The notes under the pieces are model-generated. The model was given only the letters and a program-made list of their open reading frames with translations, did not search any database and was not told where the DNA came from. Both the position numbers and the translations under genes were made by a program. Below, piece after piece: positions 19,501 to 27,293 of a stretch of DNA of 64,000 bases (the first letter of the stretch is position 1; each line of letters opens with the position of its first letter). The stretch is from Chryseolinea lacunae (GTDB taxonomy: Bacteria > Bacteroidota > Bacteroidia > Cytophagales > Cyclobacteriaceae): the NCBI RefSeq assembly GCF_016735595.1, contig NZ_JAERRB010000001.1:434001-498000 (forward strand). Direction: 5' to 3'.

Positions 19501-19654
19501 TGACGAGATTCACACCGGGCATGGCTTCACCCGAAGTAGCGTCCGAAACGGTTCCGGTCACCGTGCGGCTCTGACCATAAACGGTTATCAGCGTACTCGA
19601 AATGAGCAAATGCAGCAGCAGCATTTTTCTCCAAATTTGTAAACCTGTCTTCAT
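16553..19654 (-). CDS. susC: SusC/RagA-family TonB-dependent outer-membrane transporter
   Basis: The 1033-residue product has a signal peptide (ending LITVYGQ), then a carboxypeptidase-like regulatory domain (TVTGTVSDATSGEAMPGVNL), the SusC plug signature (GFGTQQKSHLTGAVAS and SPLYVIDGIPS) and a 22-strand barrel finishing in VAGITIGL. It imports the ligand captured by SusD, powered by TonB. It is the first gene of the operon. Its 443-bp upstream region is shared with the divergent permease and carries a GTAGAG direct repeat in this orientation about 100 bp before the ATG. Confidence 0.96.
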   Translation of the reverse strand: MKTGLQIWRKMLLLHLLISSTLITVYGQSRTVTGTVSDATSGEAMPGVNLVIKGTTNGTTTDANGAFAIVLKEEDNALVVSFIGYKTQEVAVLPAQTTLVVKLESDVTALQEVVVVGFGTQQKSHLTGAVASTNMDNFMKVPTGDALNALQGQVAGVSVSNATGAPGAAPVVQIRGLGTINGSSPLYVIDGIPSEPSYLNPAEIESISVLKDASAATIYGARGSNGVILITTKRGKSGKPQITINSFVGANDVNLNGVSAVSKAQKNAIMQNAYNNAGLTPPTWTMDNSKFADTRWADAYFKTGLEQKHDLSIAGGTDDVTYSFAGGYYSNNGTVVNTGLNRYNSRLNLEFKNLLHDHLKFNLGVSFVRKDLKNYSEALGQGNADFSPIMSLYTALPHKEIYDATSPNGYAGQDPLLGVVGAGNPIGSQMLQNNTNQDDYLQLNWGADLKVLSWLTYQFKLGVNSENTYNDTFLPAYNFGPGATVETPRTWQERARINSSIFNNLLNIKKEFNDHSIAVLLGQSSERYVMRSVGGSNLELPSSLVPALDAGIGTRNAYGGIVENRLLSFFGRATYSFANKYFIEGSVRKDGSTRFGPENRWGTFYAVSGGWAIHRESFFNIDFISELKPRFSYGVVGNQSIGDYKYQSLITLGSGDPDFPSAVNYPFGLSKPQTVATGASALGIGTPDIKWEQTTTSNIGLDLGLLENKLSFTIDYFQSKTEGMLVERRPPGSAGIQKAPTTNAGNLENKGLEVTATYRNEAGDFQYNISANVGTSKNKITKLGYEGQEFIDGYVEFNNYATTRTAVGTQVGEFYMKEVAGIFQTQQEVDAYKGKDGELLQPNAAPGDFKFVDINNDGVIDDKDKRSFGSGLPKASFGLTFNASWKNFDFTVMFNGTAGNKMYNAFKMEMYRLNASPDLLNSWTPTNASSDVPRLNYTDPNSNYTTASNYFLENASYVRLRNLQIGYTLPAPLAENIGLTRLRVFAGGYNLFTITNYMGFDPGLSNTGKFSRGVDKGFYPISRSFVAGITIGL

Positions 19655-19710
19655 ACTCGTATGGGGTTAGTAGATATTTCGTGAGGTCCAATTCCCCGCA
19701 AAGGGATAAA

Positions 19711-19769
19711 CGAAAGTATTCTACAGGTCCCCCAAAACTGAAATTTTCCACCTCTACATGAGCTCTACA
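19711..19769 (-). promoter_or_regulatory. susC promoter: GTAGAG direct repeat plus -7-like element
   Basis: On the minus strand, GTAGAG occurs at 19764-19769 and again at 19753-19758, 11 bp apart, in the context TGTAGAGGTGG. After 34 bp comes TACTTTCG (19711-19718), one mismatch from TAnnTTTG. The same arrangement precedes the permease and the DUF1338 gene. No TTTG lies at the usual 19-bp spacing, which suggests an activator-dependent promoter. Confidence 0.75.
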
Positions 19770-20021
19770 ACGGGCACGATATTTCACAAAGTGGTCCATT
19801 TCGTTTAGAAATCAACTTTCCCGGATACACTGCGCACCCCAACACAACGACACACGAGCATCGCAACCCGGCAAAACAGAAAGGCACAGTTCGATACGGA
19901 CTCTATAAAGAAGACATCCGTTTGCGATGTCTATTATTAAGGAGTCTCCCGCAGCATCCTCATCGTTCGCGCGTGGTTCGTCAACATAAATCATGATCCT
20001 CCTCAACATTAATTGCACACC

Positions 20022-20079
20022 GTAGAGTTGTTGTAGAGGTGGCCTACACGTGGTATTGGGGAGGTCGATCCTATATTGC
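20022..20079 (+). promoter_or_regulatory. Permease promoter: GTAGAG direct repeat plus -7-like element
   Basis: GTAGAG occurs at 20022-20027 and 20033-20038 (11-bp period), again inside TGTAGAGGTGG. After 33 bp comes TATATTGC (20072-20079), a weak match to TAnnTTTG. Spacing and sequence match the susC and DUF1338 promoters. Confidence 0.7.
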
Positions 20080-20097
20080 CCATTATCTATACCGAGC

Positions 20098-21423
20098 ATG
20101 GAATCATCAGGAGAAGGTTTGAACCGGGCCATTGGCATCAAGAGCCTCGCGGCCAGCGTTGTTAATTTGACGGTGGGCGCCGGCATCTTTGTGTTGCCGG
20201 CCTTGGTGGCCGAAAAGCTGGGCCATGCCAGCACCGTAGCCTATCTCATTTGCGGCGCGCTCATCTTCATGATCATGATGTGCTTTGCCGAAGTGGGAAG
20301 CCAAACGTCGACCAGTGGCGGAATCTATAAATATGTGGAGAGTGCATTTGGTCCCTATGTGGGTTTTCTCACCAGCAACCTGTATTGGTTCGGGTTTGGG
20401 ATGATCAGTGACGCAGCCATTGCCAACGCTTTGTTCGAAATGATTGCGCTCTATGTTCCCGACATCGACACACTCTTTGGTCGATTGCTCTTTTTCCTGT
20501 TGGTGTTTGGTTTGCTGGCGTGGATCAACGTGCGGGGTGTGAAGTATGGCGCAAAAGTGATTTCGGTGCTTACACTGGCCAAACTGTTGCCCATCGCGTT
20601 GCTGTTGTTCTTTGGCTGGCCAAAGATTGACACTGCAAATCTGAGCGTGTGGGGCGACTTCGAATTTAATCATTTGGGCGAGGCTTGTCTCATTCTGTTC
20701 TTTGCGTTTGTAGGTGGCGAAGCGGCGTTGACCACCGGTGGCGAAATCAGGAATCCGAAACGCTCGGTGCCGCTGGGATTGCTTTCGGGAATTGTGATTG
20801 TAATTCTCATTTACCTCGGCATCCAGGTTTTGGCACAAGGCATTCTGGGCGCCGATCTTTCGCTCTATAAGGAAGCACCGCTTGCCCGGATCGCGACCGT
20901 TATCTTCGGAAGTGTCGGTCCCACGCTTATTGTGCTAGCCACGGCGCTGGCCATACTCGGCGCCATCAGTGGCGACATCCTGGCAATGCCCCGCTTTCTG
21001 TTTGCATCTTCAAAAGACAAGCTCATTCCCGATATGTTGTCGTCTATACACCCGCGGTTTCGCACGCCGTATATTTCCATCATCACCTACTCGTTTCTGG
21101 CCTTTGTGCTGTCGCTGTCGGGTAGTTTCAAAGGGTTGGCCATTCTTTCCAGCTCGGCCAATCTCATCACCTATTTTGCCGTGGTGCTTTCGCTGTGGAA
21201 GCTCAAGAAAAATGATCGGTTGGCCGCAGACGAGTCGGGCATACGGGTGCCGGTCTTTCTCATTCCGCTCATTCTCATCACCATGCTTTGGCTGCTCTCG
21301 CATTTATCGATTGGTGAATATGCGGCGCTCTTTATTTTTTTGCTGCTTTGCTCTCTATACTATTTCAGAAAGGCGCTTGCGCTATGGCTGAAGAAAATAC
21401 TGGTGGCGCAGCAAAGCAATTGA
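20098..21423 (+). CDS. APC-superfamily amino-acid permease
   Basis: The start at 20098 (MESSGEGLNRAIG) is chosen because the TM1 region then sits close to the N-terminus. The 441-residue product has about 12 membrane segments and the APC hallmark GAGIFVLPALVAEKLG in TM1 for binding the amino-acid backbone. It imports or exchanges amino acids across the inner membrane. It is divergent from susC and shares the GTAGAG operator with susC and the DUF1338/aldehyde-dehydrogenase operon. Hydroxylysine or lysine is therefore the most economical substrate guess, but the sequence alone does not show specificity. Confidence 0.88.
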   Translation: MESSGEGLNRAIGIKSLAASVVNLTVGAGIFVLPALVAEKLGHASTVAYLICGALIFMIMMCFAEVGSQTSTSGGIYKYVESAFGPYVGFLTSNLYWFGFGMISDAAIANALFEMIALYVPDIDTLFGRLLFFLLVFGLLAWINVRGVKYGAKVISVLTLAKLLPIALLLFFGWPKIDTANLSVWGDFEFNHLGEACLILFFAFVGGEAALTTGGEIRNPKRSVPLGLLSGIVIVILIYLGIQVLAQGILGADLSLYKEAPLARIATVIFGSVGPTLIVLATALAILGAISGDILAMPRFLFASSKDKLIPDMLSSIHPRFRTPYISIITYSFLAFVLSLSGSFKGLAILSSSANLITYFAVVLSLWKLKKNDRLAADESGIRVPVFLIPLILITMLWLLSHLSIGEYAALFIFLLLCSLYYFRKALALWLKKILVAQQSN

Positions 21424-21496
21424 TGTACTTAATCCTGCGGGGTTAAGCGGTTCGCACGGCATGCCTTGCGGGTAACATCCACGTGTTAAATATTCT

Positions 21497-21504
21497 TACT
21501 TTTG
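21497..21504 (+). promoter_or_regulatory. TAnnTTTG -7 element six bases before the start codon
   Basis: TACTTTTG is an exact TAnnTTTG match and the ATG of the TPR/HTH regulator follows after CAGCCG. Transcription would begin at or next to the start codon, giving a leaderless or nearly leaderless mRNA. No good -33 TTTG is seen at 19 bp. Confidence 0.5.
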
Positions 21505-21510
21505 CAGCCG

Positions 21511-23262
21511 ATGAAGCGTCTTCTATTTCACTGCATTTTCGTGTCATCCCTTCTCCCCTTTGCGGGCCGAGCCCAGTCGCTTCAACATCCGTGGGACGAT
21601 GCCGCAAGCCTCGCGTCGATGACGGTAGAGAAGCGCATCGAAGCCTATCTGGCCGCCGCCGACTTTTATAAAGATTCATTGCTCCTTTCCACCACCTATG
21701 GCAACCAGGCTTTACAGCTTTCTCTGGAAAACAAAAATCTTTCGCTGGAGGCCCGCTCAAAACAAACACTGGCCACCATCTATCTCGACCAGGACCTGTA
21801 TGACAAAGCGCTGATCTTTGCCTACGAAGCCCTGGCCGATTACCAAAAGCTCCGCGATGAACAAGGACAATTGCTTGCCAATGGAATTTTGGGTTGGGTA
21901 TATTACGATGCCGGGCAAACGGACAAGGCGCTTGACTTTCATCAAAAACTCTTAGCGGTCTATCGAAAAAAAGGAAGCAAAGAAGATGTGGTGTGGACCA
22001 CAAATGCGATAGGTCTTGACTACAGCCAATTGAAAAACTACAGCCTTGCGCTGAAATATTTTGAAGAGTCGCTTGCCCTTAGCCGCACCCTGAACCAGCC
22101 CGAACGCATCTCGGCAAGTCTCAACAACATCGGCATGGTGCAGACGGCGCAAGGTCTTTATCGGGAAGGCCTGGCTTCGTTGAAGGAAGGTTACCGGCTG
22201 TCTATTCAACTGGGCAACGTGCTGAAACAAGGCGAAAACCTCAATCAATTGGGGAACACGTATTACCAGATGAACAAGCTCGACAGTGCCGAATATTATT
22301 TAGCAAAAGCCCGCACCATCATCACCACATCCAAGGCCAACGCGCGGAAAGAAAAACTGATCGACAACTATGAATTCAGCACCAAAGTTTTTCTGGCAAA
22401 GAAAGATTATCAGAACGCGTTTCAGAATCTCACACTATACATGAAGCTGAAAGACGAGGTGATTTCGTTGGAGAAAAGCAACAACCTCACCAACGCGTTG
22501 ATGGTGCACCAAACACAACAAAAGGAACAGGAAATAAAACTTCTGGAAAGTGAGAACAAACTAAAAGTATTGCAGCGCGATGCCCTGGCCGGCGCCATCC
22601 TGCTGATCACGATCATCGGCGTGTTGTTGTATAACAAACAGGTGACCACACAAAAGAAAGAACGCCTGATCCTGGAAGCACAACAGGCGCTCACGCAAAA
22701 AGAACTTGCCCGCGCCTCGCTGGAGAAAGAGGCGCTCGAAAAAGAATTTCTGTTGTCGGAAGCACAAAAGCAATTGGCCCAAAACGACCTGGAGCGCGCA
22801 AACCTCGAAAAGGAAGCATTGCAGGCAAACCTCGATTTCAAAAATTCAGAATTCACCAACGCGGCCATTCACTTGTCGCAACGCAACGAGCTGATCCGTT
22901 CGTTTCTCGACGAGCTGAAACAACTGAACCTGCGTTCGCCTTCCGAATCGTCAAGCCGGATCACCAAGATCATCGACCACTTCTCGCAGGTGCAAGGCAT
23001 CAACAAAGACGCCGAAGCGTTTCACCTGAACATGGAGGCCGAATACAAAGACTTCATCTTCAAACTCACCAACCGTTTCCCCGAACTGACCGACAACGAA
23101 AAAAGATTGTGCGCGCAGATCCGGCTAAACCTTTCCATCAAAGACATCGCGTCCATCAACAACATCTCTGTGAAGTCGGTGGAGATGGCGCGCTACCGCC
23201 TTCGCAAGAAGCTCAACATGGAGCACGACGAAAACCTGGGAAGCTTTTTGAATAGTCTTTGA
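21511..23262 (+). CDS. Membrane-spanning TPR sensor-regulator with C-terminal LuxR-like HTH
   Basis: The start at 21511 opens a signal or anchor sequence (MKRLLFHCIFVSSLLPFAGRAQ). Residues 30-330 hold TPR repeats (e.g. GNTYYQMNKLDSAEYYLAKA), predicted periplasmic. A membrane helix lies at about 357-375 (LAGAILLITIIGVLLY), then a long Glu/Lys-rich coiled coil, then a C-terminal HTH (about 525-575: LTDNEKRLCAQIRLN, IKDIASINNISVKSVEMARYRLRKKL). This is a one-component regulator able to pass a periplasmic signal to DNA. It lies between the permease and the dehydrogenase/DUF1338 operon, so it is the best local candidate to bind the GTAGAG repeats. That link is inference. Confidence 0.85.
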   Translation: MKRLLFHCIFVSSLLPFAGRAQSLQHPWDDAASLASMTVEKRIEAYLAAADFYKDSLLLSTTYGNQALQLSLENKNLSLEARSKQTLATIYLDQDLYDKALIFAYEALADYQKLRDEQGQLLANGILGWVYYDAGQTDKALDFHQKLLAVYRKKGSKEDVVWTTNAIGLDYSQLKNYSLALKYFEESLALSRTLNQPERISASLNNIGMVQTAQGLYREGLASLKEGYRLSIQLGNVLKQGENLNQLGNTYYQMNKLDSAEYYLAKARTIITTSKANARKEKLIDNYEFSTKVFLAKKDYQNAFQNLTLYMKLKDEVISLEKSNNLTNALMVHQTQQKEQEIKLLESENKLKVLQRDALAGAILLITIIGVLLYNKQVTTQKKERLILEAQQALTQKELARASLEKEALEKEFLLSEAQKQLAQNDLERANLEKEALQANLDFKNSEFTNAAIHLSQRNELIRSFLDELKQLNLRSPSESSSRITKIIDHFSQVQGINKDAEAFHLNMEAEYKDFIFKLTNRFPELTDNEKRLCAQIRLNLSIKDIASINNISVKSVEMARYRLRKKLNMEHDENLGSFLNSL

Positions 23263-23281
23263 ACAACAACCTCTTCGGTTC

Positions 23282-24829
23282 TCACTCCGTCATTTCCAGA
23301 TCGAACGTGATGCCTTGCGCCATCGGCAGGTTTGTTGCGTAGTTGATGGTGTTGGTCTGACGGCGCATGTATACTTTCCACGCGTCGCTTCCACTTTCGC
23401 GGCCGCCGCCGGTTTCTTTCTCGCCACCAAAGGCACCGCCAATTTCGGCTCCCGATGTCCCGGCGTTCACGTTGGCAATGCCACAATCGCTTCCCGCCGA
23501 CGACAGAAACAACTCGGCCTCGCGCAAGTCGCGTGTCATCATAGCCGATGACAGGCCTTGCGGCACATCGTTTTGCATGCGGATCGCTTCTTCCACCGTC
23601 TTATATTTCATGAGATAAAGAATGGGCGCAAAGGTTTCATGCTGCACCACGGCATAATGATTTTGCACTTCGGCAATGCAAGGTTTCACATAGCAACCAC
23701 TTTCAAAGCCTTCGCCTTCCAGCACACCGCCTTCCACTATGAACGTGCCGCCCTCGCGCTTGCATTGCGCGATCGCCGACACATAGCCTTCCACGGCAGC
23801 CTTGTCGATCAACGGGCCGAGGTGATTGGCGGCGTCCAACGGATTGCCGATGCGCAGCTGGCCGTAGGCTTTCACGAGTTTCTGTTTCATGGAATCATAG
23901 ATCGCTTCGTGCACGATGAGACGGCGTGTGGTGGTGCAGCGTTGACCGGCCGTGCCCACCGCTCCAAACACCGATGCCATCAGGGCCATGTTCAGGTCGG
24001 CTTGCTTCGAGATGATGACGGCGTTGTTTCCACCCAACTCCAACAGGCTTCTTCCCATACGTTTTGCCACGGCAACGCCCACGGCTCTTCCCATGGCGGT
24101 GGAACCGGTGGCCGAGAGCAATGGCACGCGAACGTCGTCACTCATCCACTCGCCCACTTCCTTTCCACCCATCACCAGGCAACTTACGCCTTCGGGCACC
24201 TGGTTCTTTTCCAACACGCCGGCAATTATATGTTGACACGCTACAGCACACATCGGCGTTTTTTCGGAAGGTTTCCACACGCACACATCGCCGCATACCC
24301 AAGCGAGCATGCTATTCCAACTCCACACCGCCACGGGAAAATTGAATGCCGAAATGATGCCGACAATGCCCAGCGGATGATATTGTTCATACATGCGATG
24401 TGAAGGTCGTTCGCTATGCATCGTCAATCCATAAAGTTGTCGCGAAAGGCCTACGGCAAAATCGCAGATGTCGATAATCTCCTGCACTTCGCCCAGCCCT
24501 TCTTGCAGACTCTTGCCCATTTCGTAGGACACCAGTTTGCCTAATTCAGTTTTGTTTGCACGGAACGCTTCTCCCATCTGGCGCACAATTTCTCCTCGCC
24601 GGGGCGCGGGCCACTGGCGCCATTCGTGAAAGGCGGCGGTTGCCTTTGTCATCACGGCTTCATAGGTGGCTTTGTCTGCCGACGTAACGGCGCCAATATA
24701 TTTCCCGTCTACTGGCGAATGAGACGCAATCGTCAATCCTTTGCTCTCCAGCCATTGTGTTCCGGTTGATACGCCGTGGGTATGATTTTTAAAATCGAAC
24801 GCACGCTGCCCTTCCATGGTCTTTGTCAT
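23282..24829 (-). CDS. amaB: Antiquitin-type (ALDH7) 2-aminoadipate semialdehyde dehydrogenase
   Basis: The 515-residue protein carries ALDH7/antiquitin signatures. These are FNFPVAVWSWNSMLAW (cofactor region), LLELGGNNAVI (general base Glu), catalytic Cys in GTAGQRCTTTRRL (near residue 302), and the C-terminal TSGAEIGGAFGGEK, GGRESGSDAWK and MRRQTNTINY. ALDH7A1 and AmaB oxidise L-2-aminoadipate 6-semialdehyde to 2-aminoadipate with NAD, in lysine and hydroxylysine breakdown. It follows the DUF1338 gene by 30 bp and is probably co-transcribed with it. The TPR/HTH regulator converges on it with 19 bp between them. Confidence 0.93.
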   Translation of the reverse strand: MTKTMEGQRAFDFKNHTHGVSTGTQWLESKGLTIASHSPVDGKYIGAVTSADKATYEAVMTKATAAFHEWRQWPAPRRGEIVRQMGEAFRANKTELGKLVSYEMGKSLQEGLGEVQEIIDICDFAVGLSRQLYGLTMHSERPSHRMYEQYHPLGIVGIISAFNFPVAVWSWNSMLAWVCGDVCVWKPSEKTPMCAVACQHIIAGVLEKNQVPEGVSCLVMGGKEVGEWMSDDVRVPLLSATGSTAMGRAVGVAVAKRMGRSLLELGGNNAVIISKQADLNMALMASVFGAVGTAGQRCTTTRRLIVHEAIYDSMKQKLVKAYGQLRIGNPLDAANHLGPLIDKAAVEGYVSAIAQCKREGGTFIVEGGVLEGEGFESGCYVKPCIAEVQNHYAVVQHETFAPILYLMKYKTVEEAIRMQNDVPQGLSSAMMTRDLREAELFLSSAGSDCGIANVNAGTSGAEIGGAFGGEKETGGGRESGSDAWKVYMRRQTNTINYATNLPMAQGITFDLEMTE

Positions 24830-24859
24830 GTTGCTGTACTCTAAAAATGAAAGAAAAAC

Positions 24860-25759
24860 TTAGCTGATCTTGGTGGTTTGAGAAGAGTAGGTACTCTCAA
24901 AAATCCGGTTTGCATTTTGGGCCTCAAAGCCTTCGCGCCGGTGTTGACGACCGATCTCGTTAGGAGCAAGATTGCGAAACTCCGGAAGCACGCGTCGCTC
25001 TGCGAATTCAACATACGATCCGGAGATGGTGTGTTTCTCGCCATTGGCAAATTCGGCTTCGATCATCTTGGCCACTGTTGAACTTTGCAACAACAAACCG
25101 TCGGGACTTTCTTTATACTTTCCACCCGAGTCATTCAGCACAAAGCCGTTTCGTTCCAGGAAGGCATTAAATTCCTGAATGGTGTTATAGCCCGGCTTCA
25201 GGGAATGAACACTTATAGTGAAGTGATTCAGGTAGTATTTATTGTACATCACCCAGGCCGCATACTCGCTCTCCTTGTGCAGCGCCAGATAGTCTTGCAG
25301 GGTTGGGATGCTCCAGAAGTGGCTGTGTAAAAAGGCGTCGACCTTGGCCACGTCGTTCAGGTCAAGGCTATCTACCGGGTCGCTCGTTAACGCGCCGGTG
25401 TATTTGCGGATCAGTGCTTGTGAGGCGGGCGACAAATCGTCGACGCGCAGTTCGCTGATAAAAATGCGGGGGAAATTTTCAGCGGGTGGTGCATACCAAT
25501 AGGCATTCAGTTTCTTCTCCGGAAAAAAATAGTATTCTCTTTTGGTATAGCCCAAATGAAGGAACACCTTCTCGAGCGATTGAATGCCCAGATGAGGCAC
25601 ACCCAAACTGCGGAAGGCGATGTGATCGTTTTCAATTTCATGGTCGTGCTGAATCACGCCTTCTTTCTTCATGGCGGCAATCACGGCCGACACATCCGGC
25701 ACTCTTTCTTTATAGCGGCTCATCAGGCCCTTCAGGACACCCTCCAATAGTTCGTTCAT
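24860..25759 (-). CDS. DUF1338 family 2-oxoadipate dioxygenase/decarboxylase-like enzyme
   Basis: The start at 25759 (MNELLEGVL) is preferred over the longer frame, which runs into the promoter. The 299-residue product matches DUF1338, whose member HglS is a non-heme iron enzyme turning 2-oxoadipate into 2-hydroxyglutarate in lysine catabolism. Candidate metal ligands are His46 (ENDHIAFRSLG), a His in NHFTISVH (near 178-185) and a Glu in SYVEFAERR (near 249). It is shorter than the Pseudomonas enzyme (about 460 residues from memory) and resembles the short form. It leads an operon with the ALDH7 gene and has its own GTAGAG-type promoter. Confidence 0.88.
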   Translation of the reverse strand: MNELLEGVLKGLMSRYKERVPDVSAVIAAMKKEGVIQHDHEIENDHIAFRSLGVPHLGIQSLEKVFLHLGYTKREYYFFPEKKLNAYWYAPPAENFPRIFISELRVDDLSPASQALIRKYTGALTSDPVDSLDLNDVAKVDAFLHSHFWSIPTLQDYLALHKESEYAAWVMYNKYYLNHFTISVHSLKPGYNTIQEFNAFLERNGFVLNDSGGKYKESPDGLLLQSSTVAKMIEAEFANGEKHTISGSYVEFAERRVLPEFRNLAPNEIGRQHRREGFEAQNANRIFESTYSSQTTKIS

Positions 25760-25791
25760 AATGCGGTGCTTTTTTTGGTTTGCTTTGGGAA

Positions 25792-25849
25792 CAAAGATAT
25801 CAAAGCCCGCCAAAAAACCCCTGCATTCAAACCTCTACATAGCCTCTAC
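25792..25849 (-). promoter_or_regulatory. DUF1338 operon promoter: GTAGAG direct repeat plus TAnnTTTG
   Basis: On the minus strand, GTAGAG lies at 25844-25849 and 25833-25838 (11-bp period, second copy in ATGTAGAGG). After 33 bp comes TATCTTTG (25792-25799), an exact TAnnTTTG. This is the clearest of the three shared promoters and sets the spacing rule. Confidence 0.8.
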
Positions 25850-25970
25850 CGGCTTCAATTCATTGAAATAGATTGAGAAAAAACCAGGCGCCATTGTCTT
25901 TTTTCGTATTGAAAAAGAGATGCGCTATCTGTTGTATAGCCGAAATTGGTGAACGATAAGCAAACAGGCG

Positions 25971-27020
25971 CTAGAGTTCGTTGTCGAGTTGCGTGGCGAT
26001 GTAGGTGCGTTCGTGTTGGGGGAAAGTGGCCGTTCTTTCTTTGGCCTGGCTGTTCATGCGGGCCTTCTCCTCTACTTCGAGAACGATGAATTGATGTTCT
26101 TCCACCTTCAGGAGATTATCGTAGGGACCTTTGCCGGCGATGAGTTTCACAAACACGGGTGTTGTTTCGATGGCGATGAACAGCAGCATGATGAAAATGT
26201 GGGCCCAGGCCACGGCGCTGCTTTTGGCGGTGAGGTGGCTAAGGGCTTCGATGCGGGCCGCGGGGCCGTCGATCTTGCTGCGTTCGAGGGTGATGAGGGC
26301 GTCGCCCATGATGCGGTCGTTTTCGGCGATGCTTTTTTCGAGCACGGCGATGCGTTCATAGTTACGGGTTGTGAGCACGCTCAGTTCTGCTTCGGCTTTG
26401 TCGGCGTCTGCTTTTTTGATCTTGTAGATGGGGCCCAGATTTTTCTTGCGGCTGCCGCCGGTGCCGTCGGCTTCTTCCTGTGCGGTGCGCATAAGGGCGT
26501 CGCGTTGCTGGGCCTTTTGCATCACTTCGGCTTTCAACGTGTTCACGGCGGCTTTCAGACTGTCGCTCACAAAGGTGAAGCGGCTTCGCGCTAACGCTTC
26601 CTGTTCGAGGTAAGCCTTTTGTTCCATGGCCACCAGTTCGGGTGCAATTTCTTTTTCAAATATCTTAAGCTCCAGCGGCCGGGCAATGACAATGGAAATG
26701 ATGATGGCCAGAATGATGCGTGGCGTGGCCATGAGCCACTCGCGCGCGGGCTTACCTTCCTTGCGCATGCTGCTCACGATGTAACGGTCGAGATTAAAAA
26801 TCATGAGTCCCCACACCATGCCGAAGAGCGCGGCGAGCCACGCGTTGTCAAACACCGTGTCCAGTGCATAGCCGCCCGACAAACCTGCGAACAGGCCCGT
26901 GAAGAAGATGGTGGCGCCGATGCCCGCATACTTGCTGGTTTCGGACGGACACTTCTTCAGCATCTCCAGGTCTGCGCCGGAGCACTGGAGAAAGAACGTC
27001 GTGATTTTTTTCATATACAT
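25971..27020 (-). CDS. DUF4407 family membrane protein
   Basis: The start at 27020 (MYMKKITTF; 27014 also possible) gives a 349-residue product. The N-terminal part has several membrane segments (about residues 30-50, 57-75 and 95-115, with NLDRYIVSS between). A long periplasmic or cytoplasmic coiled coil follows at 130-260, then another membrane helix near 280 (IFIMLLFIAIETTPVFVKLI). This is the DUF4407 layout. Function unknown. It lies after the response regulator but is separated from it by a strong terminator, so it is probably expressed on its own. Confidence 0.85.
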   Translation of the reverse strand: MYMKKITTFFLQCSGADLEMLKKCPSETSKYAGIGATIFFTGLFAGLSGGYALDTVFDNAWLAALFGMVWGLMIFNLDRYIVSSMRKEGKPAREWLMATPRIILAIIISIVIARPLELKIFEKEIAPELVAMEQKAYLEQEALARSRFTFVSDSLKAAVNTLKAEVMQKAQQRDALMRTAQEEADGTGGSRKKNLGPIYKIKKADADKAEAELSVLTTRNYERIAVLEKSIAENDRIMGDALITLERSKIDGPAARIEALSHLTAKSSAVAWAHIFIMLLFIAIETTPVFVKLIAGKGPYDNLLKVEEHQFIVLEVEEKARMNSQAKERTATFPQHERTYIATQLDNEL

Positions 27021-27170
27021 GGTAACGGCGCCAAAGCTGTGGATATTGCCAAAGCATGATTCAATAAAAATGCCATGATTGAAAAGGCTGCTTTCTCTTC
27101 GAGAAGCCGGACAGAGGTGTTCGATGGTGTACAAATGTGAACACGGGCCTGTACGATTTGAATGGGTTTC

Positions 27171-27220
27171 AAAAAAAAATCAGGAGCGCGTGTGGCATTG
27201 CCTGCGCACACGCTACTCCT
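27171..27220 (-). terminator. Rho-independent terminator after the response regulator
   Basis: On the minus strand the stem AGGAG-ta-GCGTGTG pairs with CACACGC-g-CTCCT around a 12-nt loop, followed by nine T. It closes the kinase/response-regulator transcript. Confidence 0.85.
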
Positions 27221-27293
27221 AATCAACCTAAATCTAACACAAAAACCCGTTTCTTACTTTTAAGCTTGCACATGCCAACCCAACCCCGCACGC

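Larger units (their letters stand above)
19655..20097. other. Divergent regulatory region between susC and the permease gene
   Basis: This 443-bp region holds two oppositely oriented GTAGAG direct-repeat sites (19753-19769 toward susC, 20022-20038 toward the permease). Frames inside it have no support. About 250 bp between the two sites show nothing further that I can recognise. Confidence 0.7.
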
